DNA of 64,000 nt from Pseudogulbenkiania sp. MAI-1 (lineage in GTDB: Bacteria; Pseudomonadota; Gammaproteobacteria; Burkholderiales; Chromobacteriaceae): the NCBI RefSeq assembly GCF_000527175.1, contig NZ_AZUR01000001.1, positions 1,399,011 to 1,463,010 of the forward strand. The letters run 5' to 3'. The notes beneath the pieces were generated by a model that worked only from the letters and a program-made list of their open reading frames with translations, ran no database searches and was not told where the DNA came from. Shown in pieces: positions 56,691-64,000 of the stretch (position 1 is the first letter of the stretch; the number at the start of each line of letters is the position of its first letter). The position numbers and the translations under genes are program-made.

Positions 56691-57194
56691 ATGACGGCCT
56701 TTGTCACGGTCTTCGAGATCACCCGATGGAGTAACGGCCTCCTGGCGGATGAGTTGTTTCGGTTTCTGGTCGGTGCCGTTGCGCTGATCGGGGCCATCGC
56801 GACGTTGCTGTTCAAGTGGCGCAGGTCGGGTGCCTTCCCATGGCGCCATCTGATTCCGTCCTTGTTCACCATGGTGTGGGCAGTTATCTGGCTGGCGATG
56901 CATGATTTCCCACGGGTGCTCCAGCGCATTGACGATCTGGTCGAGGCGTACGAAACAGGGCGCTACGAGGTTTCTGAGGGGCCGGTTACCGTCTTGCATG
57001 AGCAACCCGCGCATGGCCATTCGAGCGGGGATCGGATTGTCGTTGGCGGCAAGACGTTCGAGGTGAACTACTTTTACGCGACGCCCGCCTACCAGCAGAC
57101 TATTGCGCATGGCGGCGTGCTGCATGCCGGTACCTACGCACGCCTCAGCCATGTCAATGGAGAAATCGTCCGCGTCGAGATACGCGAGCGTTGA
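56691..57194 (+). CDS. small membrane protein of unknown function
   Basis: 167 residues from the ATG at 56691. Two membrane segments near the N-terminus (FLVGAVALIGAIATLLF and LIPSLFTMVWAVIWLAM) are followed by a soluble ~95-residue domain (YEVSEGPVTVLHEQPAHGHSSGDRIVVGGKTFEVNYFY; end HAGTYARLSHVNGEIVRVEI). The second part looks like a small beta domain. No named family recognised. It runs convergent to the transporter gene, with 17 bases between the stops. Confidence 0.65.
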   Translation: MTAFVTVFEITRWSNGLLADELFRFLVGAVALIGAIATLLFKWRRSGAFPWRHLIPSLFTMVWAVIWLAMHDFPRVLQRIDDLVEAYETGRYEVSEGPVTVLHEQPAHGHSSGDRIVVGGKTFEVNYFYATPAYQQTIAHGGVLHAGTYARLSHVNGEIVRVEIRER

Positions 57195-57211
57195 GGTTTA
57201 CCCGCGTCCAC

Positions 57212-58084
57212 TCAACCCGCCGCCACAGCCACCAGCGGACGCCGCCCGCGCCGATTGAGCCACAGCGAGGCGAGGATCACCCCGCCGCCCAGCGCCAGGC
57301 GCGGCAGGTCGGCGTCACGGTTCCAGATCAGCACGTTGACCAGCAGCCCGGCCGGCACGTGCAGTTCGTTCAGGATGGCCAGCGTGCCGGCGCTGACTTC
57401 CACGCTGCCTTTCACCCACCAGTACATGCCCAGCGCCGTGGCGAACAGGCCCATCCACGCCAGCACGCCCCATTGCAGCGCCGTGTGCGGCAGGCGGCTG
57501 GCGTCGCCGAACAGCAGGAAGGAGGGCAGTGCCAGCACCAGAGCGCCGAGGAAGAAATGGCCGAAGTAGCGGTGGAGCGGCTGCGGTACGGGGTGCTGTT
57601 GCAGCAGACGGCGGCACAGTACCTGGCCGGCGGCGAAGGTGAGGTTGGCGAGCTGCAGCAGCAGGAAGCCCACCAGGTACTCACCCTGCAGAGGCTGGAA
57701 GCGGATGATGACGCCGCCGCCCACGGCCACCGCGGCGGCGAGCAGCGCCCACCGGTTGAAGCGGCGAGCCAGGGCGTCGTCCAGCAGGGTGACGTAGATC
57801 GGCGTCAGCACGGTGAACAGCAGCACTTCCGGCACCGTCAGCACGCTGAAGCTGCGGTACAGGCACAGGTAGGTGATGCCGAACTGCAGCGCGCCGGCGA
57901 GCCAGAAGCCGCCGACGAGGCGGCCGGGCAGGCCGCGCCACAGGGTGAAGGGGGCGAACACGGCGGCGGCGATCAGCACGCGCAGCAGCACGGCGAAATC
58001 GCTGTCGACCTGTCCGGCCAGGTATTGGCCGATAAGGCTGAAGGAAAAGGCCCACAGGAGTGTGACGACAATCAGGTAGCGCAT
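57212..58084 (-). CDS. DMT-superfamily (EamA) transporter
   Basis: 290 residues from the ATG at 58084; the frame is open to 58171 but the membrane region starts right at MRYLIVVTLLWAFSFSLIGQ. Ten hydrophobic helices in two EamA halves are visible, with family patterns VLLRVLIAAAVFAPF, LFTVLTPIYVTLLDDAL and GTLAILNELHVPAGLLVNVLIW. Likely exports or imports a small metabolite, perhaps an amino acid; substrate unknown. It is divergent from nirJ and may be native flanking DNA. Confidence 0.83.
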   Translation of the reverse strand: MRYLIVVTLLWAFSFSLIGQYLAGQVDSDFAVLLRVLIAAAVFAPFTLWRGLPGRLVGGFWLAGALQFGITYLCLYRSFSVLTVPEVLLFTVLTPIYVTLLDDALARRFNRWALLAAAVAVGGGVIIRFQPLQGEYLVGFLLLQLANLTFAAGQVLCRRLLQQHPVPQPLHRYFGHFFLGALVLALPSFLLFGDASRLPHTALQWGVLAWMGLFATALGMYWWVKGSVEVSAGTLAILNELHVPAGLLVNVLIWNRDADLPRLALGGGVILASLWLNRRGRRPLVAVAAG

Positions 58085-58238
58085 CGGTCGGGGTAATGGA
58101 ACGGTGACGGGGTAGGGATGATAGGCCGCTGGCGGGCCGAGGGGAATAGTCCGTCGAGCAGCGCCCGCCATGGTGGGGTGGTGAAAAACCGATGCGGATC
58201 AAGCGGGCGGCACGAGGTGGCGGCTGCCCTGGCGGCGG

Positions 58239-58252
58239 TTGACCATGGTCAA
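58239..58252. promoter_or_regulatory. FNR/Dnr-type box upstream of nirJ
   Basis: TTGACCATGGTCAA is a perfect 14-base palindrome fitting TTGAY-N4-RTCAA, 60 bases before the nirJ start. A weaker candidate, CCGATGCGGATCAA, lies at 58189. It gives nirJN a promoter independent of the distant nirS. Confidence 0.75.
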
Positions 58253-58311
58253 TGCGGAAGAGGGCGCAATGCCGTGAAATGACGCCAATGTCATTGACGG
58301 AGCCGCCACCC

Positions 58312-59520
58312 ATGCTGCGCCTCACCCCCTACCTGCAGTCCGTCGCCCATCCCGCCCCGGTGGCGCCACCACGCCCGCCCAGCGGCCCGGTGGTGATCTG
58401 GAACCTGATCCGCCGCTGCAACCTGACCTGCAAGCATTGCTATTCGGTATCGGCCAATACCGCCTTTCCGGGTGAGCTGTCCACCGCCGAGGTGTTCACG
58501 GTGATGGAGGATCTGCGTGCTTTCGGCGTGCCGGTGCTGATCCTGTCCGGTGGCGAGCCGCTGATGCGGCCCGATATCTACGACATCGGCAAGCGCGCCA
58601 AGCAGTTGGGTTTCTACGTCGGGCTGTCGAGCAACGGCACGCTGATCGATAGCGGCAATGTCGGGCGCATCGCTGCCGTGGGTTTCGACTACGTCGGCAT
58701 CAGTCTCGACGGCATCCGCGCCACGCATGACCGTTTCCGCCGCCTGGACGGCGCCTACGAGCTCTCGCTGGCCGCACTGCGCTTGTGTCGCGACGCCGGC
58801 ATGAAGGTCGGCGTGCGCTACACCATGACCGAGGACAACGCCGACGATTTGCCGGCGCTGCTGCAGTTGGTCGACGACGAGGGCATCGACAAGTTCTATT
58901 TCTCTCATCTCAATTACGCCGGGCGCGGCAACAAGCACCGCGCCGACGACGCGCGCCACGCCCGCACGCGCTGGGCCATGGACCTGCTGATCGAGACCTG
59001 TTGGCGCCACATCCAGGCTGGCCGGCCCAAGGACTTCGTCACCGGCAACAACGATGCCGACGGCGTCTACCTGCTGCACTGGGTCGAGCGTCATCACCCG
59101 GAAGCGGCGGCGGATCTGCGCCGGCGCCTGGAGCAGTGGGGTGGCAACGCTTCCGGCGTCAACGTCGCCAATATCGACAATCTCGGCAACGTCCACCCCG
59201 ACACCATGTGGTGGAAGATCGGGCTCGGTAACGTCAAGGAGCGGCCGTTCTCGGCGATCTGGCCGGATACCTCGCACCCGCTGATGGCCGGCCTCAAGCA
59301 GCGCCCGCGTCCGGTCACCGGGCGTTGCGGTGCCTGCCGCTACCTTGCCATCTGCAACGGCAACACCCGGGTGCGCGCCTGGGAGCTGACCGGCGATTTC
59401 TGGGCCGCCGACCCGGCCTGCTACCTGAGCGACGCCGAGATCGGCGTGGCCGAGGGTGCGCATCCGCTGGCGGAGCTGACGCCGTACCCGCGCCGCCGTA
59501 ACAAGGAGGCTCAGGCATGA
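58312..59520 (+). CDS. nirJ: radical SAM heme d1 biosynthesis enzyme NirJ
   Basis: 402 residues from the ATG at 58312 (GGAG upstream); upstream in-frame ATGs exist but family proteins start MxRLxxY. The radical SAM cluster is Cys36-x3-Cys40-x2-Cys43 (CNLTCKHC), preceded by the NirJ-typical VVIWNLIRR. C-terminal auxiliary-cluster cysteines are in GRCGACRYLAICNGNTRVRA and PACYL. NirJ removes two propionate side chains from didecarboxysiroheme on the way to heme d1. Separated from nirGH by the island; nirN overlaps its stop (ATGA). Confidence 0.95.
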   Translation: MLRLTPYLQSVAHPAPVAPPRPPSGPVVIWNLIRRCNLTCKHCYSVSANTAFPGELSTAEVFTVMEDLRAFGVPVLILSGGEPLMRPDIYDIGKRAKQLGFYVGLSSNGTLIDSGNVGRIAAVGFDYVGISLDGIRATHDRFRRLDGAYELSLAALRLCRDAGMKVGVRYTMTEDNADDLPALLQLVDDEGIDKFYFSHLNYAGRGNKHRADDARHARTRWAMDLLIETCWRHIQAGRPKDFVTGNNDADGVYLLHWVERHHPEAAADLRRRLEQWGGNASGVNVANIDNLGNVHPDTMWWKIGLGNVKERPFSAIWPDTSHPLMAGLKQRPRPVTGRCGACRYLAICNGNTRVRAWELTGDFWAADPACYLSDAEIGVAEGAHPLAELTPYPRRRNKEAQA

Positions 59521-61058
59521 AGGCGCTGTCCCTTGCTGCGCTGCTGGCGACGTTGGGTCTCTCCGGCCTTGCCGCCGCGAATCCCGCCGCGCTCTACCAG
59601 CAGCAGTGCCAGAGCTGCCACGGCGACAACCGCATGGGCGCAATGGCGCCGGCGCTGCTGCCGCAGAGCCTGGAGCGGCTCAAGCCGGCGGAAATCCTCG
59701 ACACTATCCGCCACGGCCGCGCCGCGACGCAGATGCCGGCCTTCGCCGGGCGTCTGGCCGATGCCGATATCCAGGCGCTGGCGCAATACCTGAAGACGCC
59801 GCCGGAGCAGCAGGCGCGCTGGAGCGAGGCCGACATGGCCGCCTCGCGCGTGGTCTACGCCGATCCGGCCAGCCTGCCGGCCAAGCCACGCTACCGCGCC
59901 GACCCGCGCAACCTGTTCGTGGTGGTGGAGGCGGGCGATCACCATGTCTCGGTGCTGGATGGCGACAAGCTGGTGCCGATCGCCCGCTTCGCCAGCCGCT
60001 TCGCGCTGCACGGTGGGCCGAAGTTCTCACCGGACGGCCGCTTCGTCTACTTCGCCAGCCGCGACGGCTGGGTGACGCAATACGATCTCTACACCTTGCA
60101 GAACGTGGCCGAGATCCGCGTCGGGCTCAACACCCGCAACGTCGCGGTCTCGGGCGATGGGCGCTGGGTGCTGGCCGGCAACACGCTGCCGGAGACGCTG
60201 GTGCTGCTCGACGCCAACGGTCTCAAGCCGGTCAAGACGCTGCCGGTGCGCGACGCGGCCGGCAAGGTGTCGCGTGTGTCGGCGGTGTACGACGCGGCGC
60301 CGCGCCGGAGCTTCATCGTGGCGCTGAAGGATGTGCCGGAGCTGTGGGAAATCTCCTACGATCCGAAGGCCGCCAAGGTCTATCCCGGCCTGGTGCACGA
60401 TTACAAGATGGGCGAGGGGCTGGCCGTGGACAGCTTTCTCGCGCCGCGCGTGACGCCGCTCGAACTGGTGCTGGACGATTTCTTCTTCGACCCGGCCTAC
60501 CGCCACGTCATCGGCGCCTCGCGCGAGGGTAGGGCGCAGGTGATCAACCTCGACATCCGGCGCAAGGTGGCCGAACTGCCGCTCGACGGCATGCCGCACC
60601 TAGGGTCCGGCATTACCTTCGAAACCAATGGCCATCGCTACCTGGCTACGCCCAATCTCGCCAGCGGGCGGGTGACGGTGATCGACCTCGACAGCTGGCA
60701 GCGTGTGAAGGACATCCCGACGCTGGGGCCGGGCTTCTTCCTGCGCAGTCACGAAAACACGCCTTACGCCTGGGTCGACGCGATGATGGGGCCGAAGAAG
60801 GACACGCTGGCCATCATCGACAAGCGCTCGCTGGAGGTGGTGAAGACGCTGACGCCGCGCCCCGGCAAGACCACCGCCCACGTGGAGTTCACCCGCGACG
60901 GCCGCTATGCGCTGGTGAGCGTGATGGAAAACCCGGGCGAGCTGGTGGTGCTTGATGCCGTCACCTTCCGCGAGCTGAAGTCGCTGCCGATGGCGAAGCC
61001 GATCGGCAAGTACAACGTGTTCAATAAGGTGAACCGCTCTGAGGGTACGAGCCACTGA
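59517..61058 (+). CDS. nirN: NirN, dihydro-heme d1 dehydrogenase
   Basis: 513 residues, start overlapping the nirJ stop. A signal peptide (MKALSLAALLATLGLSGLAAA) precedes a cytochrome c domain with Cys31-x2-Cys34-His35 (CQSCHG). The remainder is a d1-type propeller ending GKYNVFNKVNRSEGTSH. It is a NirS paralogue that oxidises dihydro-heme d1 in the last step of cofactor synthesis. The short c-domain and absence of the NirS N-terminal arm distinguish it from NirS at 39190. Confidence 0.93.
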   Translation: MKALSLAALLATLGLSGLAAANPAALYQQQCQSCHGDNRMGAMAPALLPQSLERLKPAEILDTIRHGRAATQMPAFAGRLADADIQALAQYLKTPPEQQARWSEADMAASRVVYADPASLPAKPRYRADPRNLFVVVEAGDHHVSVLDGDKLVPIARFASRFALHGGPKFSPDGRFVYFASRDGWVTQYDLYTLQNVAEIRVGLNTRNVAVSGDGRWVLAGNTLPETLVLLDANGLKPVKTLPVRDAAGKVSRVSAVYDAAPRRSFIVALKDVPELWEISYDPKAAKVYPGLVHDYKMGEGLAVDSFLAPRVTPLELVLDDFFFDPAYRHVIGASREGRAQVINLDIRRKVAELPLDGMPHLGSGITFETNGHRYLATPNLASGRVTVIDLDSWQRVKDIPTLGPGFFLRSHENTPYAWVDAMMGPKKDTLAIIDKRSLEVVKTLTPRPGKTTAHVEFTRDGRYALVSVMENPGELVVLDAVTFRELKSLPMAKPIGKYNVFNKVNRSEGTSH

Positions 61059-61203
61059 CGCGGTGGCCGCCTAGGCCATTCGGACGAGGCGGGGGTGGTA
61101 CTTCCGGTTCATGGTGCCGGCAGCGCCGAGCCGGTAAGGTAATACTGCTTGGCGCTTTACCTGCGCTGCCCACCCCACCCCCGTCGCACAGGAATAGCAG
61201 ACC

Positions 61204-61893
61204 ATGAGTCAGATCGATATCCGTTCGTTCTTGCGGCATCAGCCGCTGTTTCAGGAGTTGTCGGACAGCCAGCTCGCCGCCTTGGTGCCGTGCACCCACG
61301 AGGTGCGCGGGCAGAAGGGCCAGATCATCTTCCAGAAGGGCGATCCGTGCGAGGGCATGTACCTGGTCGTGTATGGCCGGGTCAAGCTGTCGATCTCATC
61401 GGCGCAGGGCGCCGAGAAGGTGATCGAGATCATCCATCCGGGGCAGAGCTTCGCCGAGGCGGTGATGTTCCTCGGCAAGCCGTGCCCGGTGATGGCGCAG
61501 TTCCTCGAGGACGGCCTGCTGCTGCAGGTCGAGGCTCGCTCGATCTTCGCCGCCATCGCCCGCGATGCCGCCTTCGCCCACCGTCTCTTGGCCGGCCTCA
61601 GCATGCGCCTGCACGGGCTGGTGCGCGACGTCGAGCGCTATTCGGTGGAAAACGCCTTGCAGCGCGTGATCGGCTACCTGCTGCAGGGCGAGGACCATCC
61701 CGGCCAGGCCAACCGAGTGGTGACGCTGCCGGTCAACAAGAACCTGATCGCCTCGCGCCTCAACTTGACGCCGGAAACCTTCTCGCGCGTGCTGCACCAG
61801 CTGTCCGACGCCGGCCTGGTTTCCGTCAACGGCCGCGAGATCACGCTGATCGATATGAACCGGCTGGCCGATTTCGGCAGCGTGGCGGGCTAG
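61204..61893 (+). CDS. dnr: CRP/FNR-family denitrification regulator (Dnr type)
   Basis: 229 residues with AGGAATAG upstream. An N-terminal cyclic-nucleotide-like sensor domain (GQIIFQKGDPCEGMYLVVYGRVKL; PGQSFAEAVMFLGKPCPVMAQ) is followed by a Crp-type HTH (NKNLIASRLNLTPETFSRVLHQL). It lacks the N-terminal Cys cluster of true FNR, so it resembles NO-sensing Dnr. It should bind the TTGAT-N4-ATCAA boxes noted at norC/nirE, nirS, nirJ and cbcW. Located between nirN and narK1, where denitrification regulators are often found. Confidence 0.88.
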   Translation: MSQIDIRSFLRHQPLFQELSDSQLAALVPCTHEVRGQKGQIIFQKGDPCEGMYLVVYGRVKLSISSAQGAEKVIEIIHPGQSFAEAVMFLGKPCPVMAQFLEDGLLLQVEARSIFAAIARDAAFAHRLLAGLSMRLHGLVRDVERYSVENALQRVIGYLLQGEDHPGQANRVVTLPVNKNLIASRLNLTPETFSRVLHQLSDAGLVSVNGREITLIDMNRLADFGSVAG

Positions 61894-62195
61894 TCCGCCA
61901 TCGGTCCCGAAACCGAGGGACCGGTTCAGCCCACCATCGCGCCGCTAGCGGCGTGCTTTGCCTGTCCCCTGGGCCGGGTTCTTCCTGTTTCGGCACGCCG
62001 ACGGCGCGACAGCCACCGGCCGTCGCACGGCCAGCCAGCGCTGTCTCCCCCGAAAGAACTAGCCTCTGCTGGCATTCAGGGTAGACCCGCCTAGCTCTTT
62101 TCCCCTGTCGAATGCCCACGTTAGGCGAATGGGAACCGGCCCCGCCAAGGCGTACCTTTCATAGCGAGAAATCAGCTCATACGAGGGGGCCAGCC
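61894..62195. other. intergenic region dnr / narK1
   Basis: 302 bases. No gene is supported. I see no perfect FNR box; a lone TACCTTT near 62153 resembles a NarL heptamer but is too weak to call. Confidence 0.4.
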
Positions 62196-63452
62196 ATGGC
62201 ATCACACAGCTATAAGCAATACGCGGTACTCGTTTCCAGTACGTTGTCGTTCACCGTCTGTTTCATGATCTGGATGATGTTCGCGGTGCTGGGCATTCCG
62301 CTCAAGCAGCAGCTCGGTTTGAACGAGACCGAGTTCGGTATCCTCGCCGCCACCCCAGTACTCACGGGGTCGCTGATCCGTGTGCCGCTGGGCATCTGGA
62401 CCGACCGCTTCGGCGGCCGCATCGTGTTGTTCGTGCTGATGCTCGCCACCGTAGTGCCGATCTACCTGATGCAGTTCGCCCACGCCTACTGGCAGTTCCT
62501 CGTCATCGGCCTGTTCGTCGGCCTGGCCGGCGGCTCGTTCTCGGTCGGCACGCCATATGTGGCGCGCTGGTTCAAGAAGGAGCAGCAGGGCCTGGCGATG
62601 GGGGTGTTCGGCGCCGGTAACGCCGGCTCGGCGCTGACCAAGCTGGTGGCGCCGTCGATCATTGCCGCTTGGGGCTGGAAGATGGTGCCGACGGTGTACG
62701 CCGTGGTGATGCTGGTGACGGCACTGGCCTTCTGGCTGTTCAGTCATCACGACGCCAAGCACGTGGTGTCGTCCAAGACGTCGTTCAGCGAGCAGCTCAA
62801 GCTGATGAAGAATCCGGCGGTGCTGCGCTACTGCCAGTACTACTCGGTGGTGTTCGGCGGCTACGTGGCGCTGGCGCTGTGGATGACCAAGTACTACGTC
62901 GGCGAGTACGGCTTCGACATCAAGCAGGCCGCCTTCCTCGCCGCCTGTTTCTCGCTGCCGGGCGGGGTGCTGCGCGCCCTGGGCGGCTGGTTCAGCGACA
63001 AGTGGGGCCCGTTCAAGGTGACCTGGGGCGTGATGTGGGTGTGCTGGGTGGTGTTCTTCCTGCTGTCCTACCCGCAGACCCAGCTGGTGATCAGCACCGT
63101 CAACGGTCCGCTGTCGTTCGACATCCGCCTGAACCCGACCTGGTTCACCGTGCTGCTGTTCGTGGTCGGCGTGGCCATGGCGGTGGGCAAGGCCTCGGTG
63201 TTCAAGTTCATCTCGGAAGAGTTTCCGAACAACATCGGCGCGGTATCCGGCGTGGTGGGCCTGGCCGGCGGCCTGGGCGGCTTCCTGCTGCCGATCATGT
63301 TCGGCGCGCTGGTCGATCTCACCGGCGTGCGTTCCAGCTCCTTCATGCTGCTCTACGGCACCGTTTGCGTCAGCCTGATCTGGATGCATTGGTCGTTCAA
63401 GGCGGTGCGCCGCGCCGAAGAGGCGGGCGAGCTGGCCACCGTTAAATCCTGA
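62196..63452 (+). CDS. narK1: nitrate/nitrite transporter NarK1 type
   Basis: 418 residues from the ATG at 62196; the upstream in-frame ATG at 62112 has no membrane or family character. MFS protein with 12 helices. Nitrate-signature features are GIPLKQQLGLNETEFGILAATPVLTGSLIRVPLG (Arg in the first half), GFGxGN-type FGAGNAGSALTKLVAP, and in the second half VVGLAGGLGGFLLPIMFG. NarK1-type carriers are nitrate/proton symporters. narK2 begins 65 bases downstream, the common narK1K2 pairing. Confidence 0.9.
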   Translation: MASHSYKQYAVLVSSTLSFTVCFMIWMMFAVLGIPLKQQLGLNETEFGILAATPVLTGSLIRVPLGIWTDRFGGRIVLFVLMLATVVPIYLMQFAHAYWQFLVIGLFVGLAGGSFSVGTPYVARWFKKEQQGLAMGVFGAGNAGSALTKLVAPSIIAAWGWKMVPTVYAVVMLVTALAFWLFSHHDAKHVVSSKTSFSEQLKLMKNPAVLRYCQYYSVVFGGYVALALWMTKYYVGEYGFDIKQAAFLAACFSLPGGVLRALGGWFSDKWGPFKVTWGVMWVCWVVFFLLSYPQTQLVISTVNGPLSFDIRLNPTWFTVLLFVVGVAMAVGKASVFKFISEEFPNNIGAVSGVVGLAGGLGGFLLPIMFGALVDLTGVRSSSFMLLYGTVCVSLIWMHWSFKAVRRAEEAGELATVKS

Positions 63453-63477
63453 TACCCCGACATCGAATTTTACTAAG

Positions 63478-63498
63478 GAGGGCTCCCTTGGAGCCCTC
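63478..63498 (+). other. perfect hairpin between narK1 and narK2
   Basis: GAGGGCTCC and GGAGCCCTC pair perfectly around CTT, nine base pairs. No T-run follows, so it is more likely an mRNA stability or processing hairpin than a terminator. It overlaps the leader of narK2. Confidence 0.6.
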
Positions 63499-63517
63499 TC
63501 CCTGGAGGACTCTTACC

Positions 63518-64000
63518 ATGACGTCGTCGTCTTATGTTCTGACACGCTGGGAGCCGGAAAATACGGCTTTCTGGCAGGATGAGGGCAAGGCGGTCGCCCG
63601 GCGCAATCTGTGGATCTCGATCCCGGCGCTGACGCTGGCCTTCGTGATGTGGCAGGTGTGGAGCGTGGCGGTGCTGAACATGCCCAACATCGGCTTCAAC
63701 TACACCCAGAACCAGCTGTTCTGGCTGGCGGCGCTGCCGGCGCTGTCCGGCGCCACGCTGCGCATCTTCTATTCCTTCATGGTGCCGATCTTCGGCGGGC
63801 GCAAGTGGACCGCCTTCTCCACCGCCACGCTGCTGCTGCCGGCCATCGGTATCGGTTTCGCGGTGCAGGATACCAGCACCAGCTACGGCACCATGGCGTT
63901 CCTGGCTTTGCTGTGCGGCTTCGGCGGCGGCAACTTCAGCTCGTCGATGGCCAACATCAGCTTCTTCTTCCCGAAGGCGGAGAAGGGTACCGCGCTGGGG
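63518..64000 (+). CDS. narK2: nitrate/nitrite transporter NarK2 type, 3' end outside the window
   Basis: 161 codons are visible from the ATG at 63518 (CTGGAGGAC upstream). It starts MTSSSYVLTRWEPENTAFW, a NarK2-typical N-terminus, and continues with the first four MFS helices, including LRIFYSFMVPIFGGRKW and the nitrate-signature start GFGGGNFSSSMANISFFFP. NarK2 is a nitrate/nitrite antiporter partnering narK1. A nar nitrate reductase operon is expected beyond the right edge. Confidence 0.9.
   Translation, partial: MTSSSYVLTRWEPENTAFWQDEGKAVARRNLWISIPALTLAFVMWQVWSVAVLNMPNIGFNYTQNQLFWLAALPALSGATLRIFYSFMVPIFGGRKWTAFSTATLLLPAIGIGFAVQDTSTSYGTMAFLALLCGFGGGNFSSSMANISFFFPKAEKGTALG

Overview
The window looks like chromosomal DNA of a GC-rich betaproteobacterium, most likely a denitrifying member of the Chromobacteriaceae/Neisseriales (Pseudogulbenkiania- or Chromobacterium-like). 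That placement is an inference from protein character, gene order and base composition; there is no rRNA or tRNA gene to confirm it. The content falls into two physiological blocks joined end to end, with a mobile-element island inserted in the second.

Block 1 (about 1-32 kb) is a nearly complete choline / glycine betaine catabolic supercluster. It contains purU and soxBDAG (sarcosine oxidase), an M19-type dipeptidase homologue, a ComEA-like HhH protein, pchP (phosphorylcholine phosphatase), a betaine/carnitine-type binding protein, a DUF5943 protein with dgcAB and two ETF subunits (dimethylglycine demethylation), gbcA and gbcB (glycine betaine monooxygenase), an ABC importer (cbcWV plus cbcX) and the regulator gbdR. 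Glycine is then handled by glyA and sdaA behind a tandem glycine riboswitch. Phosphocholine can thus be taken to choline, and betaine to dimethylglycine, sarcosine, glycine, serine and pyruvate, with one-carbon units passing through folate and PurU. The choline-to-betaine oxidases are not in the window. A fused serine-hydrolase/NamZ-like peptidoglycan enzyme sits between cbcX and sdaA.

Block 2 (about 32-64 kb) is denitrification: a nirE/cobA-type methyltransferase divergent from norCB, then norE, norF, norQ, norD, nirS, nirM, nirC, nirF, a fused nirDL and a second fused gene read as nirGH. After a ~13 kb interruption come nirJ, nirN, a Dnr-type regulator, narK1 and the start of narK2. Perfect FNR/Dnr palindromes lie between nirE and norC, before nirS and before nirJ; another lies before the choline importer cbcWV.

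The interruption (44.9-58.2 kb) holds an IS91-type transposase with its tyrosine recombinase, two integron-type gene cassettes with recognisable attC sites but no integron integrase, an in-frame second copy of the nirGH 3' end, a lipoprotein, a RAYT transposase framed by inverted REP sequences, a GNAT enzyme, a transglutaminase-like gene broken at an IS3 element, a small-ORF/DUF pair, an IS21 element with a target duplication and a frameshifted istB, and a DMT transporter.

The strongest unusual signals are the nir operon split with its duplicated 3' end and integrase-less cassettes, the double fusion of the siroheme decarboxylase subunits, a 67-bp promoter block conserved before two betaine-catabolism transcription units, a decayed second copy of the dipeptidase 3' end, and an FNR box in front of the choline importer.
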